From the NCBI RefSeq assembly GCF_023028105.1, contig NZ_CP095491.1, positions 186,001 to 250,000 of the forward strand: 64,000 nucleotides of DNA. Direction: 5' to 3'. The position numbers were made by a program, and so were the translations under genes. This stretch comes from Halosolutus gelatinilyticus. GTDB lineage: Archaea > Halobacteriota > Halobacteria > Halobacteriales > Natrialbaceae. Positions 9,129 to 17,361 of the stretch are shown piece by piece (position 1 is the stretch's first letter; each line of letters begins with the position of its first letter). The notes beneath the pieces are model-generated. The model saw only the letters and a program-made list of their open reading frames with translations, ran no database searches and was not told the DNA's origin.

Positions 9129-9135
9129 ATTTATA
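9129..9135 (-). promoter_or_regulatory. TATA box of the nucleoside transporter operon
   Basis: On the minus strand the element reads tataaat and lies about 25-30 nt before the ATG at 9104, so transcription should begin at or next to the start codon. An AT-rich stretch continues upstream to about 9162. Confidence 0.55.
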
Positions 9136-9277
9136 CCTATCGAAACATATTTATCTTAAATAGCCGTTTCGGGCAGCTCATCGTCCAGCACGACCGCGAA
9201 ACCGATCGCGGACTGACGCCGACAATCGATCGGCTGGTCGTGGTCGATCGCCGCGCGAGACGATCGAGCGTCGGCAC

Positions 9278-10684
9278 CTACGCCGCGGTGACGTCGTCGA
9301 CCGTCGCCTCGACGAGCTCGCCGGCCTCGTCGGTCAGGGCGTCGACGTCGTCGCTCTCGGCGTAGAGCCGGACGTACGGCTCGGTTCCGCTCGGTCGGAC
9401 GAGGAGCCAGGACGCGTCGTCGAACTCCAGGCGAACGCCGTAGTCGGTGTCGACCGACGCGCCGGGGAACGCGTCCGGGAGGGCGGTTTCGAGCGCGGTC
9501 ATCACGTCGGCCTTGGCCGCGTCGGGACAATCGACGCTGACCTTTCGGTAGGGGCGTTCGGCGACCGGCTCCCGAAGCGCGTCGGTATCGCCCGCGTCGG
9601 CGACGAGCGCGGCGATCGCGGCGGCGCTCGTGATCCCGTCGATCCAGCCGCCGAACGCGGTGTGGACGTGCTTCCACGGCTCCGCGGCGAAGACGACTTC
9701 GGTGTCCGCGGCGCCGACCTCCCGTTCCCTGGCGATCCCCTCGTGGAGCGCCCCGAGTCGAACCCGCTCGACGCGACCGCCCGCCGCGCGAACCCGCTCG
9801 TCGATGCGGGCCGAGGCGTTCGGCGTGGTGACGACGACGGGATCGGCGGCCTCGCTCTCCGCGGCGTAGTGGGCCGCGACGACCGCGAGCACGGTATCCT
9901 CGTGGATCACCGCCCCGTCGGGATCGAGCACGACGAGCCGATCGGCGTCGCCGTCGTGCGCCACCCCGAGGTCGAACGACCCCGCGGCGAGGAAGTCGGA
10001 GAATTCCGACAGCGTCTCGGGGGTCGGTTTGCTCGGGCGGGCGGTGAAATGGCCGTCGACCGACGCGTTCACCGCGGTCACGTCGGCGCCGAGCCGATCG
10101 AGCACCTCCGGCGTGGCCAGCGCGCCCATCCCGTTGCCGCAATCGACGGCGACGGAGAGCCCCGCAAGCAGCCGATCGGTGGACGACTCCGCGCTCGCCG
10201 CCGATCCCGTCGCTCCGAACGCTTCGCGGACGTACGCCACGACGGCGTCGCGGTACTGTTCGAGGACGTCGAGCCGGCGCGACGACCCCCACTCGTCCCA
10301 CCGCGCGAGCGCGGGCCCGGAGCCCGCGACTCGATCCTCGATCGCCCGTTCGGCGTCCCGATGGTACTCGACGCCGTCGGCGAAGAGTTTGATCCCGTTA
10401 TCCGCCGGCGGGTTGTGACTCGCGGTGAGCATCACCCCGCGACGGCTCCGCGAGGCGAACGCGAGCGCGGGCGTCGGGACGACGCCGACGCGACGAACGT
10501 CCGCGCCCGCGCTTTCGAGGCCGGCCTCCATCGCCGCGGCGAGTGCAGCTCCCGTTTCCCGGCCGTCCCGGCCGACGACGAACGTCGCGCCGGGTTCGCC
10601 GGCGGCCTGTCCGACTTCGAGGGCGAGAGACGGGGGTACCTCCTCAACTGGCCCGCGAATTCCGGCGGTCCCGAACAGTGTCAT
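9278..10684 (-). CDS. glmM: Phosphoglucosamine mutase / phosphohexomutase
   Basis: A 468-aa alpha-D-phosphohexomutase. The phosphoserine loop is TASHNPP with the active S89, and the metal loop is DGDADR around residue 240. The C-terminal phosphate-binding block is LLVRPSGTEPYVRLYAES. The family interconverts hexose-6-phosphate and hexose-1-phosphate. The sugar-specificity loop reads AEPWKHVHTAFGG rather than the usual GE.SGH, so the substrate (glucosamine, glucose or mannose phosphate) is uncertain. A TATA-like aatataag about 27 nt upstream suggests a leaderless start at 10684. Confidence 0.85.
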   Translation of the reverse strand: MTLFGTAGIRGPVEEVPPSLALEVGQAAGEPGATFVVGRDGRETGAALAAAMEAGLESAGADVRRVGVVPTPALAFASRSRRGVMLTASHNPPADNGIKLFADGVEYHRDAERAIEDRVAGSGPALARWDEWGSSRRLDVLEQYRDAVVAYVREAFGATGSAASAESSTDRLLAGLSVAVDCGNGMGALATPEVLDRLGADVTAVNASVDGHFTARPSKPTPETLSEFSDFLAAGSFDLGVAHDGDADRLVVLDPDGAVIHEDTVLAVVAAHYAAESEAADPVVVTTPNASARIDERVRAAGGRVERVRLGALHEGIAREREVGAADTEVVFAAEPWKHVHTAFGGWIDGITSAAAIAALVADAGDTDALREPVAERPYRKVSVDCPDAAKADVMTALETALPDAFPGASVDTDYGVRLEFDDASWLLVRPSGTEPYVRLYAESDDVDALTDEAGELVEATVDDVTAA

Positions 10685-10869
10685 GGTGGCTCGTTTCGCG
10701 AGGAACTACTTATATTTCGGAGAAGGTCACTCGTCGGCCGATCGCGCCGGGTACGACGTGTCTGGCGGTCGCTACCGCGCGGTGAGCCAGGAGCAAATCG
10801 CCGGCGTCGAAGCCGCCTCGAGCCGCCGGCGCGGGGAACGCGAGAATCGAGCGGTTCCGATCGACGCGG

Positions 10870-11505
10870 TTACTCGGGGAGGTCGTCGATCAGGACGACC
10901 GCTTCGCCGTCGATCACCGTCGTGTCCTCGTCCTCGTTGCGGATGATCGTCTCGAGGCGGAACTGATCGTTACCCAGGTCTTCGACGACTTCGACGCGCG
11001 CGGAGACGCGATCGCCGATGGCGACCGGGCCGACGAATTCGAGATCCTGCGAGAGGTAGATGGTGAGTCCGGGCAGGCGAGCGAGCGCGGAGCTGATGAG
11101 TCCGGAGACCAGGGTCCCGTGGACGATGCGCTCGCCGAACCGCGTCTCGGCGGCGAACTCCTCGTCGAGGTGGAGTCGGTTCGTGTCGCCGCTGATGTGG
11201 GCGAACGCGCGGACGTCCGCTTCCGTCAGCTGCTTCTCGAAGGTGACGGCGTCGCCGACGCCGATCTCGTCACGATCGTCGACGGTCCGGTCGAACTGCC
11301 AGTCGAGACTCGAGTGATCGATCGACGGGATGGAGGCGGGAACGGTGTTGGAATCCGAACGATCCGAGCTCCCGGTCGGTGGCAACATCGCGGAGACGGC
11401 GGCCCGGTTTGCGGCGGTCGCGCTCTGCAACAGATGCTGCGTCATTTCCGACCAGGCGGTCGTAAGGGCGACGAAGTTGCTTCCCCCAGTGTTCTGCTGA
11501 GACAT
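10870..11505 (-). CDS. phaJ: MaoC-like (R)-enoyl-CoA hydratase, PHA locus
   Basis: A 211-aa protein. The C-terminal two thirds (from about residue 85) is a hot-dog MaoC/PhaJ domain with the hydratase motif ISGDTNRLHLDEEFA (Asp and His) and FGERIVHGTLVSGL. PhaJ enzymes make (R)-3-hydroxyacyl-CoA for PHA synthase. The first 70 residues are unusual: a short amphipathic helix (about residues 10-43) and a Ser/Pro linker, resembling the start of a phasin. It is divergent from phaR-P-E-C. A TATA-like sequence about 26 nt upstream suggests a leaderless mRNA. Confidence 0.87.
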   Translation of the reverse strand: MSQQNTGGSNFVALTTAWSEMTQHLLQSATAANRAAVSAMLPPTGSSDRSDSNTVPASIPSIDHSSLDWQFDRTVDDRDEIGVGDAVTFEKQLTEADVRAFAHISGDTNRLHLDEEFAAETRFGERIVHGTLVSGLISSALARLPGLTIYLSQDLEFVGPVAIGDRVSARVEVVEDLGNDQFRLETIIRNEDEDTTVIDGEAVVLIDDLPE

Positions 11506-11679
11506 CTATCCGCGGGTATGTGTGGGGGGGTTATGACTTCTTTGGCTGAAGCAATCCACTCTTTAAGGCGTCGAGACCGGCGCTCGGCAGGTTTCCGGGC
11601 GATTTGGCGATCGGCCGTGGTCGATCGTTCCGACCCAAACTGAACCAATTGATGGCATTAGATGGAATTTGAGGGTAAA

Positions 11680-11686
11680 CTTTATC
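11680..11686 (+). promoter_or_regulatory. TATA box of the phaRPEC operon
   Basis: The element ctttatc lies about 26 nt before the ATG at 11712, so the operon should start with a leaderless transcript. In Haloferax mediterranei, PhaR represses its own phaRP promoter, so a PhaR site is expected here, but I cannot identify one. Confidence 0.5.
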
Positions 11687-11711
11687 CGTTCGGGGCACCT
11701 CGGTACGGGTG

Positions 11712-12023
11712 ATGACGGACGACTCCGACCGATCGCTCTGGTTCCCGCCCGCGATGTTCGCCGAGCAGATGCAGGAGGCGGGCGAGCAGGTCGCCGAATC
11801 CCAGCAGGAGATGATGAAACGGCTGATGCAGGCGTCGTCGAACCCGCTCGACACCGCGTCGGCCTTCGGGCCGATGAACATGGGGACGGCGACGTTCAAG
11901 GCTCGCGTCCAGAGCGGCGGTCGGATCAGCATTCCCGGTCCCGAACGGGAGGCCCTCGACATCGAAGAGGGCGATATCGTCCAGACGATCGTTGTCCCGG
12001 TCAAACGCGACCGAGACGACTAA
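11712..12023 (+). CDS. phaR: PHA locus regulator, AbrB/SpoVT domain
   Basis: A 103-aa protein. The N-terminal half (about residues 12-40) is an amphipathic helix rich in Gln/Met (FAEQMQEAGEQVAESQQEMM) that looks like a granule-binding or coiled segment. The C-terminal half is a swapped-hairpin AbrB/SpoVT domain (KARVQSGGRISIPGPEREAL..EEGDIVQTIV). The same architecture and gene position occur in Haloferax mediterranei PhaR, a repressor that also sits on PHA granules. ATG at 11712 is chosen; a GTG directly before it (11709) is possible. Confidence 0.86.
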   Translation: MTDDSDRSLWFPPAMFAEQMQEAGEQVAESQQEMMKRLMQASSNPLDTASAFGPMNMGTATFKARVQSGGRISIPGPEREALDIEEGDIVQTIVVPVKRDRDD

Positions 12024-12044
12024 CCACACCCACACCACGTAACC

Positions 12045-12530
12045 ATGACACAGAACCCGATCCAACCCGTCTTCGACGCACAGCGCACCGCGGTCGAACA
12101 GTCCCAGAACCTCACCCACGACGCCCTCGAGGCCCAGAAGACCTCGATCGGCGCCGTCGCCGACGCCGTCCAAACGTCGGGCGCGCTGTTCGAGTCCAAC
12201 GCCGAGTTCACCCGCGGCGCCATCCACGCCTACTTCGACGCCGTCGAGGCGTCGCTCCCCGAGGACGTCGCCGACTTCGACGACGCTCGTGAACTCGTCG
12301 ACGAGGGCTTCGACGCCGCCACCGAGGCGCAGTCCCAGTCGCTCGAGGCGCTCGTCGAAGCGATCGACGAGTCCGAAGCCGCCTACGACGAGTTCGCCGA
12401 CAACTACTCCGAGGTCGTCGACTCCTCGTTCGACGCCTTCCTCGAGGCCCACGAGCAGGTCGAGCAGAACGTGACGGCCGTCGCCGAAAACGTCGAGGAC
12501 GCCGCCGACGAGTTCGACGTTTCGGCGTAA
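12045..12530 (+). CDS. phaP: Phasin-like PHA granule protein
   Basis: A 161-aa acidic, almost entirely helical protein without cysteine, with long Glu/Asp/Ala/Gln-rich stretches and a short N-terminal MTQNPIQPVFDAQRTAVEQ segment. Haloarchaeal PhaP coats polyhydroxyalkanoate granules and controls their size. It is identified by composition, length and its place between phaR and phaE, 21 nt after phaR. A T-run after the stop (12543-12548) may partly end transcription, allowing more phasin than synthase. Confidence 0.85.
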   Translation: MTQNPIQPVFDAQRTAVEQSQNLTHDALEAQKTSIGAVADAVQTSGALFESNAEFTRGAIHAYFDAVEASLPEDVADFDDARELVDEGFDAATEAQSQSLEALVEAIDESEAAYDEFADNYSEVVDSSFDAFLEAHEQVEQNVTAVAENVEDAADEFDVSA

Positions 12531-12542
12531 TCGCAGGCGCAG

Positions 12543-12548
12543 TTTTTT
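12543..12548 (+). terminator. Possible partial terminator after phaP
   Basis: A run of six T residues follows the phaP stop by 12 nt, with a second shorter T-run at about 12567. Archaeal termination often uses such U-runs without a hairpin. Partial termination would raise phasin over synthase. This is inferred only from the T-run. Confidence 0.3.
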
Positions 12549-12574
12549 CACTCGAACGCCACCACTTTTCACCA

Positions 12575-13126
12575 ATGGCAGACTCACAGCAGCCCCAGAC
12601 GCAGAACTGGAACGACTTCGTCGAACAGTGGAACGAACGATTCCTCGACGCGCTCGAGGACAACATGGAGGCCCAGGCCCGGTTCGTCGAGAGCTGGTCC
12701 GAAACCGTCGGCGAGATAAGCGAAGAGAACGAACTCTCCGACGGTGTCGAGGGGTACGCCCGCGCCTACGAGACGTGGATGAACGCCTCCCAGCAGATGG
12801 TCGATCGGACGAACGACGCCCTCGAGGGCGAGGACGTCGACATTGAGGAGTTCCGCGACATCTGGCTCAACACCGCCAACGAGGCGTTCAAGGAGGTCAT
12901 GTCGACGACGGCCTTCGCCCGGATGACCGGCGAAACCGTCGGCGACGTCCTCGAACTCCAGCAGCAGGCCGACGAAGCCGCCGAGGAGACGCTGCACACT
13001 CTCGGACTCCCGACCGAGAGCGACATCGTCGAAGTCGGCGATCGGCTCGTCGAACTCGAACGTCGCCAGCACGCCGTCGAGCAAAAACTCGACCGTGTCC
13101 TCGAACACATAGAAGACGAGCAATGA
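12575..13126 (+). CDS. phaE: Class III PHA synthase subunit PhaE
   Basis: A 183-aa haloarchaeal PhaE, much shorter than bacterial PhaE. It begins [21 protein letters not shown] and ends in a probable coiled coil ([19 protein letters not shown]). PhaE is the non-catalytic partner that activates PhaC. The last codons overlap phaC by 4 nt (ATGA, 13123-13126), so the two subunits are translationally coupled. Confidence 0.9.
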   Translation: MADSQQPQTQNWNDFVEQWNERFLDALEDNMEAQARFVESWSETVGEISEENELSDGVEGYARAYETWMNASQQMVDRTNDALEGEDVDIEEFRDIWLNTANEAFKEVMSTTAFARMTGETVGDVLELQQQADEAAEETLHTLGLPTESDIVEVGDRLVELERRQHAVEQKLDRVLEHIEDEQ

Positions 13127-14691
13127 CGAATCCATTCACAACCGTCCTGGATATGCAACGCCAGGCCTGGGAACAGGCGGCCGACGTGGCCGAGAAAACC
13201 CGGGTCGCCCCCGACCGGACCGAAACGGTCGAGAACGTCGACGTCGGTCAGACCCCGAGCGAAGTCGTCTACGAGGAGAACAAGCTCGAACTCCTCCACT
13301 ACGAGCCCCGGACCGAGGAGCAACACGACGTGCCGATCCTCGTCGTCTACGCGCTGATCAACAAGCCGTATATCCTCGACTTGCAGCCGGATCGATCGGT
13401 GGTCGGGACGCTGCTCGAGGCCGGTTTCGACGTCTACCTGATCGACTGGGGCGAGCCCTCGATCCTCGATCGATCGCTCACGCTCGACGATTACGTCGAC
13501 CGGTACGTCGACAACTGCGTCGACGCCGTCCGCGAGCGCTCGGGCCAGGACGCGATCAACATCCTCGGCTACTGCATGGGCGGAACGATGTCGGCAATGT
13601 ACGCCGCCCTCTACCCCGAGAAGGTCCGCAACCTCGGCCTGATGGCCGCCGGACTCTGCTTTACCGGCGATGGCGGCGTCCTCGAACTCTGGGGCGCCGA
13701 CGAGTACTACGACCCCGAAGTCGTCACCGAGACGTTCGACAACGTTCCCGCGGAGTTCCTCGACGTCGGCTTCGCGCTGATGGATCCCGTCGCGAACAAC
13801 CTGACGAAGTACGTCAGGTTCTACGACAACATGGAAGACGGGGACTTCGTCGAGAACTTCGCCCGGATGGAGCGCTGGCTCAGCGAGGGGATCGACGTCG
13901 CCGGCGCCGCCTACGAGCAGTTCATCGAGGACATCTACCAGGAGAACAAGCTCGTCGAGAACGAACTCTACCTGGACGGCAAACACGTCGACATCACCGA
14001 GATCGACATGCCCGTCCTCCAGATCGTCGCCGAATACGACCACCTCATCCCGCCGGAGGCCTCCAAGCCGTTCAACGACGCGATTCCCTCGGCGGACACC
14101 GAGATCATGGAGTTCGCGACGGGCCACATCGGCATGTCCGTCTCCTCGCGGAGCCACGCCGAACTCTGGCCCGACGTCTGCGAGTGGTTCGAGGAGCGAT
14201 CCGACGGCGAGGACGCCGTCGACGCCGAACCCGCCGCGCCCGAACCCAAGGAGGCGGACGCCGCGCTCGCCGAGGACGTCGAGGGCGACGAAACGGGCGT
14301 TGCGGATGCGACCGACGGCGGCGCGCGATCGGAAGGCGGCGTGCAGGCGGAGGGCGAACACCTGAGCGACGAGGCCCGATCGGACCGGGAGATCGCGGAA
14401 CGCGCCACGGACGACGTCCAGGAGGAACCCGCCGAACCGGGCGAGATGACCGTCGACGATGACCTCGCCGACGACATCACCGACGAGGACGTCTCCGACG
14501 CGATCGAGGCCGAAACCGACGATCTGACGGACCTCACCGGCGTCGGCCAGGCGTACGCGGAGGATCTCTCGGCGGCGGGCATCGAAACGTTCGACCAACT
14601 GGCGAACGCCGACGCGGCCGAACTCGCGACCGAAACGAGCATTTCACCCAGCCGGATCGAAGGCTGGATCGAACAGGCGACCGAGAAGTGA
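13123..14691 (+). CDS. phaC: Class III PHA synthase PhaC with C-terminal helix-hairpin-helix extension
   Basis: A 522-aa catalytic subunit that polymerises (R)-3-hydroxyacyl-CoA. The lipase-like box is GYCMGG with nucleophile C151; the triad is completed by D306 (EYDHLIPP) and H335 (TGHIGMS). The alpha/beta-hydrolase core ends near residue 358. It is followed by about 110 very acidic, low-complexity residues and then a folded tail (about 468-522) with the helix-hairpin-helix pattern [18 protein letters not shown]. The tail is unlike bacterial PhaC. The gene is coupled to phaE by an ATGA overlap. Confidence 0.94.
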   Translation: MTNPFTTVLDMQRQAWEQAADVAEKTRVAPDRTETVENVDVGQTPSEVVYEENKLELLHYEPRTEEQHDVPILVVYALINKPYILDLQPDRSVVGTLLEAGFDVYLIDWGEPSILDRSLTLDDYVDRYVDNCVDAVRERSGQDAINILGYCMGGTMSAMYAALYPEKVRNLGLMAAGLCFTGDGGVLELWGADEYYDPEVVTETFDNVPAEFLDVGFALMDPVANNLTKYVRFYDNMEDGDFVENFARMERWLSEGIDVAGAAYEQFIEDIYQENKLVENELYLDGKHVDITEIDMPVLQIVAEYDHLIPPEASKPFNDAIPSADTEIMEFATGHIGMSVSSRSHAELWPDVCEWFEERSDGEDAVDAEPAAPEPKEADAALAEDVEGDETGVADATDGGARSEGGVQAEGEHLSDEARSDREIAERATDDVQEEPAEPGEMTVDDDLADDITDEDVSDAIEAETDDLTDLTGVGQAYAEDLSAAGIETFDQLANADAAELATETSISPSRIEGWIEQATEK

Positions 14692-14874
14692 TCGCGACCG
14701 CGACGCCCCTCGATTTCTCTCTCCCTCTCACCCGGTTCTCGTCCCGACGGTCTCGAACGGCAGCGTTCGGCGGCCGCGGCTCCCCCGACGCCGATCGGCT
14801 GGAACCGATCGTCGACCGGGAGCGGGCCACCGGAGCCGTCGCCACGGCAGTACGTCCTGTCATTCCACGGGTCG

Positions 14875-14881
14875 TTATATA
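14875..14881 (+). promoter_or_regulatory. TATA box of phaB
   Basis: The sequence ttatata lies about 28 nt before the ATG at 14906, so phaB has its own promoter and is expected to be leaderless and not simply part of the phaC transcript. Confidence 0.55.
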
Positions 14882-14905
14882 GGACCGGAGGTGCAACGTT
14901 CACGT

Positions 14906-15649
14906 ATGTCCATGGAGGGGCGCACCTGCGTCATCACAGGCTCGGCACGCGGCATCGGGCGAGGGATCGCCGAATACCTCGGAGAGGAGGGCGCGAACGT
15001 CGTGATCAACTATCGATCGTCGGAGGGATCAGCACACGACGCCGTCGAGGCGATCGAAGCGTCGGGCGGACGGGCCGTCGCGGCGCAGGCCGACGTGACG
15101 AAACGCGAGGAAGTCGAGCGCATGCGCGAGGTGTGCCACGAGGCGTTCGGTCCGGCCGACGTCCTCGTGAACAACGCCGGCATCACGGCCGACGTCCAGT
15201 TCACGGACATGTCGCGGGAGGAGTGGGACCGCGTCATGGACGTCAACCTCGGCGGGACGTTCAACTGTACGCAGGAGTTCTACGACGACATCTGGAACGC
15301 CGACGAGGGGCGGCTGATCAACATCTCCAGCGTCGTCGGCAAACAGGGGAACTTCGGACAGGCGAACTACGCCACGGCGAAAAGCGGCATGTTCGGCTTC
15401 ACGCGGACGATCGCGCTCGAACTCGCCCAGGGTGGGTCGACGGCCAACTGCGTCGCGCCCGGCTTCACTCGGACGGACATGTTAGAGAGCGTCCCGGACA
15501 AGGTCCTCGATCGGATCATCGCGGGCATCCCGCTCGAACGACTGGCGGAGGTCGAAGACATCGCCGCGGTCGTACGCTTTCTCGCCAGCGAGGACTCCTC
15601 GTACGTCACCGGCGAAGTGATCGACGTCAACGGCGGGATGGACCTCTGA
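14906..15649 (+). CDS. phaB: Acetoacetyl-CoA reductase, SDR family
   Basis: A 247-aa short-chain dehydrogenase. It has the NADP(H)-binding motif TGSARGIGRGIA, NNAG (in DVLVNNAGITADV), the catalytic Ser in SSVVGKQGNFGQ, and YATAK. The length and GITAD/QGNFGQANY blocks match FabG/PhaB acetoacetyl-CoA reductases, which make (R)-3-hydroxybutyryl-CoA for PHA synthase. It lies 214 nt after phaC with its own TATA box. Start MSMEG at 14906 is chosen; an ATG two codons later is also possible. FabG-type reductases of other acyl-CoAs are the alternative, but the context supports PhaB. Confidence 0.85.
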   Translation: MSMEGRTCVITGSARGIGRGIAEYLGEEGANVVINYRSSEGSAHDAVEAIEASGGRAVAAQADVTKREEVERMREVCHEAFGPADVLVNNAGITADVQFTDMSREEWDRVMDVNLGGTFNCTQEFYDDIWNADEGRLINISSVVGKQGNFGQANYATAKSGMFGFTRTIALELAQGGSTANCVAPGFTRTDMLESVPDKVLDRIIAGIPLERLAEVEDIAAVVRFLASEDSSYVTGEVIDVNGGMDL

Positions 15650-15724
15650 TCGGGGGTGGACGCCGGTGCAGTACGGCGTGACCGTCGATCGTCGACGGCC
15701 GAACCGAGTTCGTACGCCCGCCCG

Positions 15725-15742
15725 GCTAAAATATATTTTAGC
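15725..15742 (+). promoter_or_regulatory. Perfect 18-bp palindrome covering the psmB2 TATA box
   Basis: The sequence gctaaaatatattttagc reads the same on both strands. Its centre is the only good TATA element before the proteasome beta gene (ATG at 15779). A protein bound as a dimer here would block TFB/TBP, so it is a likely operator for a repressor. Transcription is expected to start near 15760, leaving a leader of about 18 nt with no clear ribosome binding site. Confidence 0.6.
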
Positions 15743-15778
15743 TAACAGTTATTCCGAGCCGTCCCGTCTCTTCCGTCG

Positions 15779-16567
15779 ATGGAACACGCAACACACGATC
15801 CCACGGCACCGGGCTGGAGGGACGCCGCTGTCGGCGAGCGGGCGGTCGACCGCTCCTCGTCGGCGCACCGATCGATCGACCGGAGCGGAACGACCGACGA
15901 CGGCATCGTCGAGACCGGGACGACGACGCTCGGCGCCGTCGGCCACGGGGGCGTCGTGCTGGCGGCCGACACGCGGGCGAGCATCGGCGGCGGTCGGTTC
16001 GTGACGAACCGCGCGGTCCAGAAGGTCGAGGCCGTCGACGAGCGAACGGCCGTCGCCTTCGCGGGCGGCGTCAGCGACGCTCAGTCGTTCGTGCGCCACC
16101 TTCGCGCCGACCTCCGGGTCTACGAACTGCGCCACGACCGCTCCGCGTCGGTCGAGACGGCGGCGACGGTGGCCGGAGACCTGCTCCGGCGCGGTCCGTA
16201 CCGGATCCTCGACCTCGTGCTCGCCGGCGTCGACGACGAGCCGGCCGTCTACCAGATCGGCCCCGGCGGCGGCGTCATGCGAAGCGAGTACGCGGCTAGC
16301 GGCAGCGGCAGACAGCTCGCCTACGGCGCGCTCGAGAGCTTCTACGAGGCCGACCTCCCGCTGTCGGACCTGCGATCGATCGCCGCGACCGCCGTCCGAG
16401 GTGCGACCGAACGCGACACCGCGAGCGGCGACGGGATGACGATCGCGACGATCACTTCCGACGAGTTCGAACTGGCGCAGTACGACGGCGTAGAGCGCGC
16501 GATCGCGGCGACCGAGGAGGGCGGACCCGCCGACGCGGCGGGCGACGGAACCGAGGAGGTGGCCTGA
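15779..16567 (+). CDS. psmB: Proteasome beta subunit (second, paralogous type)
   Basis: A 262-aa 20S proteasome beta subunit. A 47-residue propeptide ends in ETG, giving mature T48 (TTTLGAVGHGG) as the catalytic N-terminal Thr. Mature-chain residues D17 and the K of AVQKVEAVD (two positions later than the usual K33 because of a GG insertion) are kept, as are SGSGRQLAYGALE and RDTASGDGMTIA. It therefore looks catalytically competent. The tail is Gly/Ala/Glu-rich. It is followed at once by an alpha subunit gene. Most described haloarchaea carry unlinked core proteasome genes, so this is probably a paralogous pair. Confidence 0.9.
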   Translation: MEHATHDPTAPGWRDAAVGERAVDRSSSAHRSIDRSGTTDDGIVETGTTTLGAVGHGGVVLAADTRASIGGGRFVTNRAVQKVEAVDERTAVAFAGGVSDAQSFVRHLRADLRVYELRHDRSASVETAATVAGDLLRRGPYRILDLVLAGVDDEPAVYQIGPGGGVMRSEYAASGSGRQLAYGALESFYEADLPLSDLRSIAATAVRGATERDTASGDGMTIATITSDEFELAQYDGVERAIAATEEGGPADAAGDGTEEVA

Positions 16568-16568
16568 G

Positions 16569-17330
16569 ATGGAGTCGAGCGCCCACCAGCAGGCCTACGA
16601 TCGCGGCAGCACGATCTTCTCTCCCGACGGGCGGCTCTACCAGGTCGAGTACGCCCGGGAGGCAGTCGAACGGGGGTCGCCGAGCGTCGGCGTCGTCACC
16701 GACGACGGCGCCGTTCTCGCCGCCAGAAAGCGGCTGCGATCGCCGCTGCTCGAGTCGACGACCGTCGAGAAGATCCACCGCATCGACGATCACCTGGCGA
16801 TCGCGTCCGCCGGCCACGCCGCCGACGCGCGGCAACTCGTCGACGTCGCCCGCCGGGTCGGCCAGCAGCACCGCGTCCGCTACGGCGAACCGATCGATAC
16901 GCGAGCGCTCGCGACCCACGTCGCCGATCACGTCCAGGAACACACCCAGAGCGGCGGCTCGCGGCCGTACGGCTCAGCCCTGCTCGTCGCCGGGATCGAT
17001 CGTGGAGGTTCGGACGGGGCCGGCGGTCGGCCGCGGCTCTTCGAGGTCGACCCGAGCGGGACCCCGTACGGTTGGCGGGCGACGGCGATCGGCCACGACG
17101 CGGCCGCAGTCAGGGGATTCTTCGAGGATGAACTGGCCGACGGTAGCCGGAGAGACCTCCAGCAGGGAACCGCGGTCGCGCTCGAGGCGCTCGATCTGAC
17201 GACTGACGACGACCTCGCACCGGCGGCCCTCGACGCGTGGACGCTCGACGCGACGTCCGCAACCGTCGCGCCGCTCTCGGACGACGACCTCGAAGGCGCG
17301 CTCGAAGAACTCGACGACGAGGATCGATAG
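16569..17330 (+). CDS. psmA: Proteasome alpha subunit (second, paralogous type)
   Basis: A 253-aa 20S proteasome alpha subunit with the N-terminal alpha signature YDRGSTIFSPDGRLYQVEYAREAV and the GSPSVGVV strand. It starts one base after the beta stop codon, so the two are cotranscribed and probably assemble together. Compared with typical alpha subunits, the helix-2 to strand region (ESTTVEKIHRIDDHLAIASAG) is normal, but the mid-region has a Gly/Asp insertion (GGSDGAGGRP), and the C-terminus ends in an acidic tail. The acidic tail is common in haloarchaeal alpha subunits. Confidence 0.9.
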   Translation: MESSAHQQAYDRGSTIFSPDGRLYQVEYAREAVERGSPSVGVVTDDGAVLAARKRLRSPLLESTTVEKIHRIDDHLAIASAGHAADARQLVDVARRVGQQHRVRYGEPIDTRALATHVADHVQEHTQSGGSRPYGSALLVAGIDRGGSDGAGGRPRLFEVDPSGTPYGWRATAIGHDAAAVRGFFEDELADGSRRDLQQGTAVALEALDLTTDDDLAPAALDAWTLDATSATVAPLSDDDLEGALEELDDEDR

Positions 17331-17361
17331 CGCGGCGACGGCCAGAGTCGGGGATCGGCCG

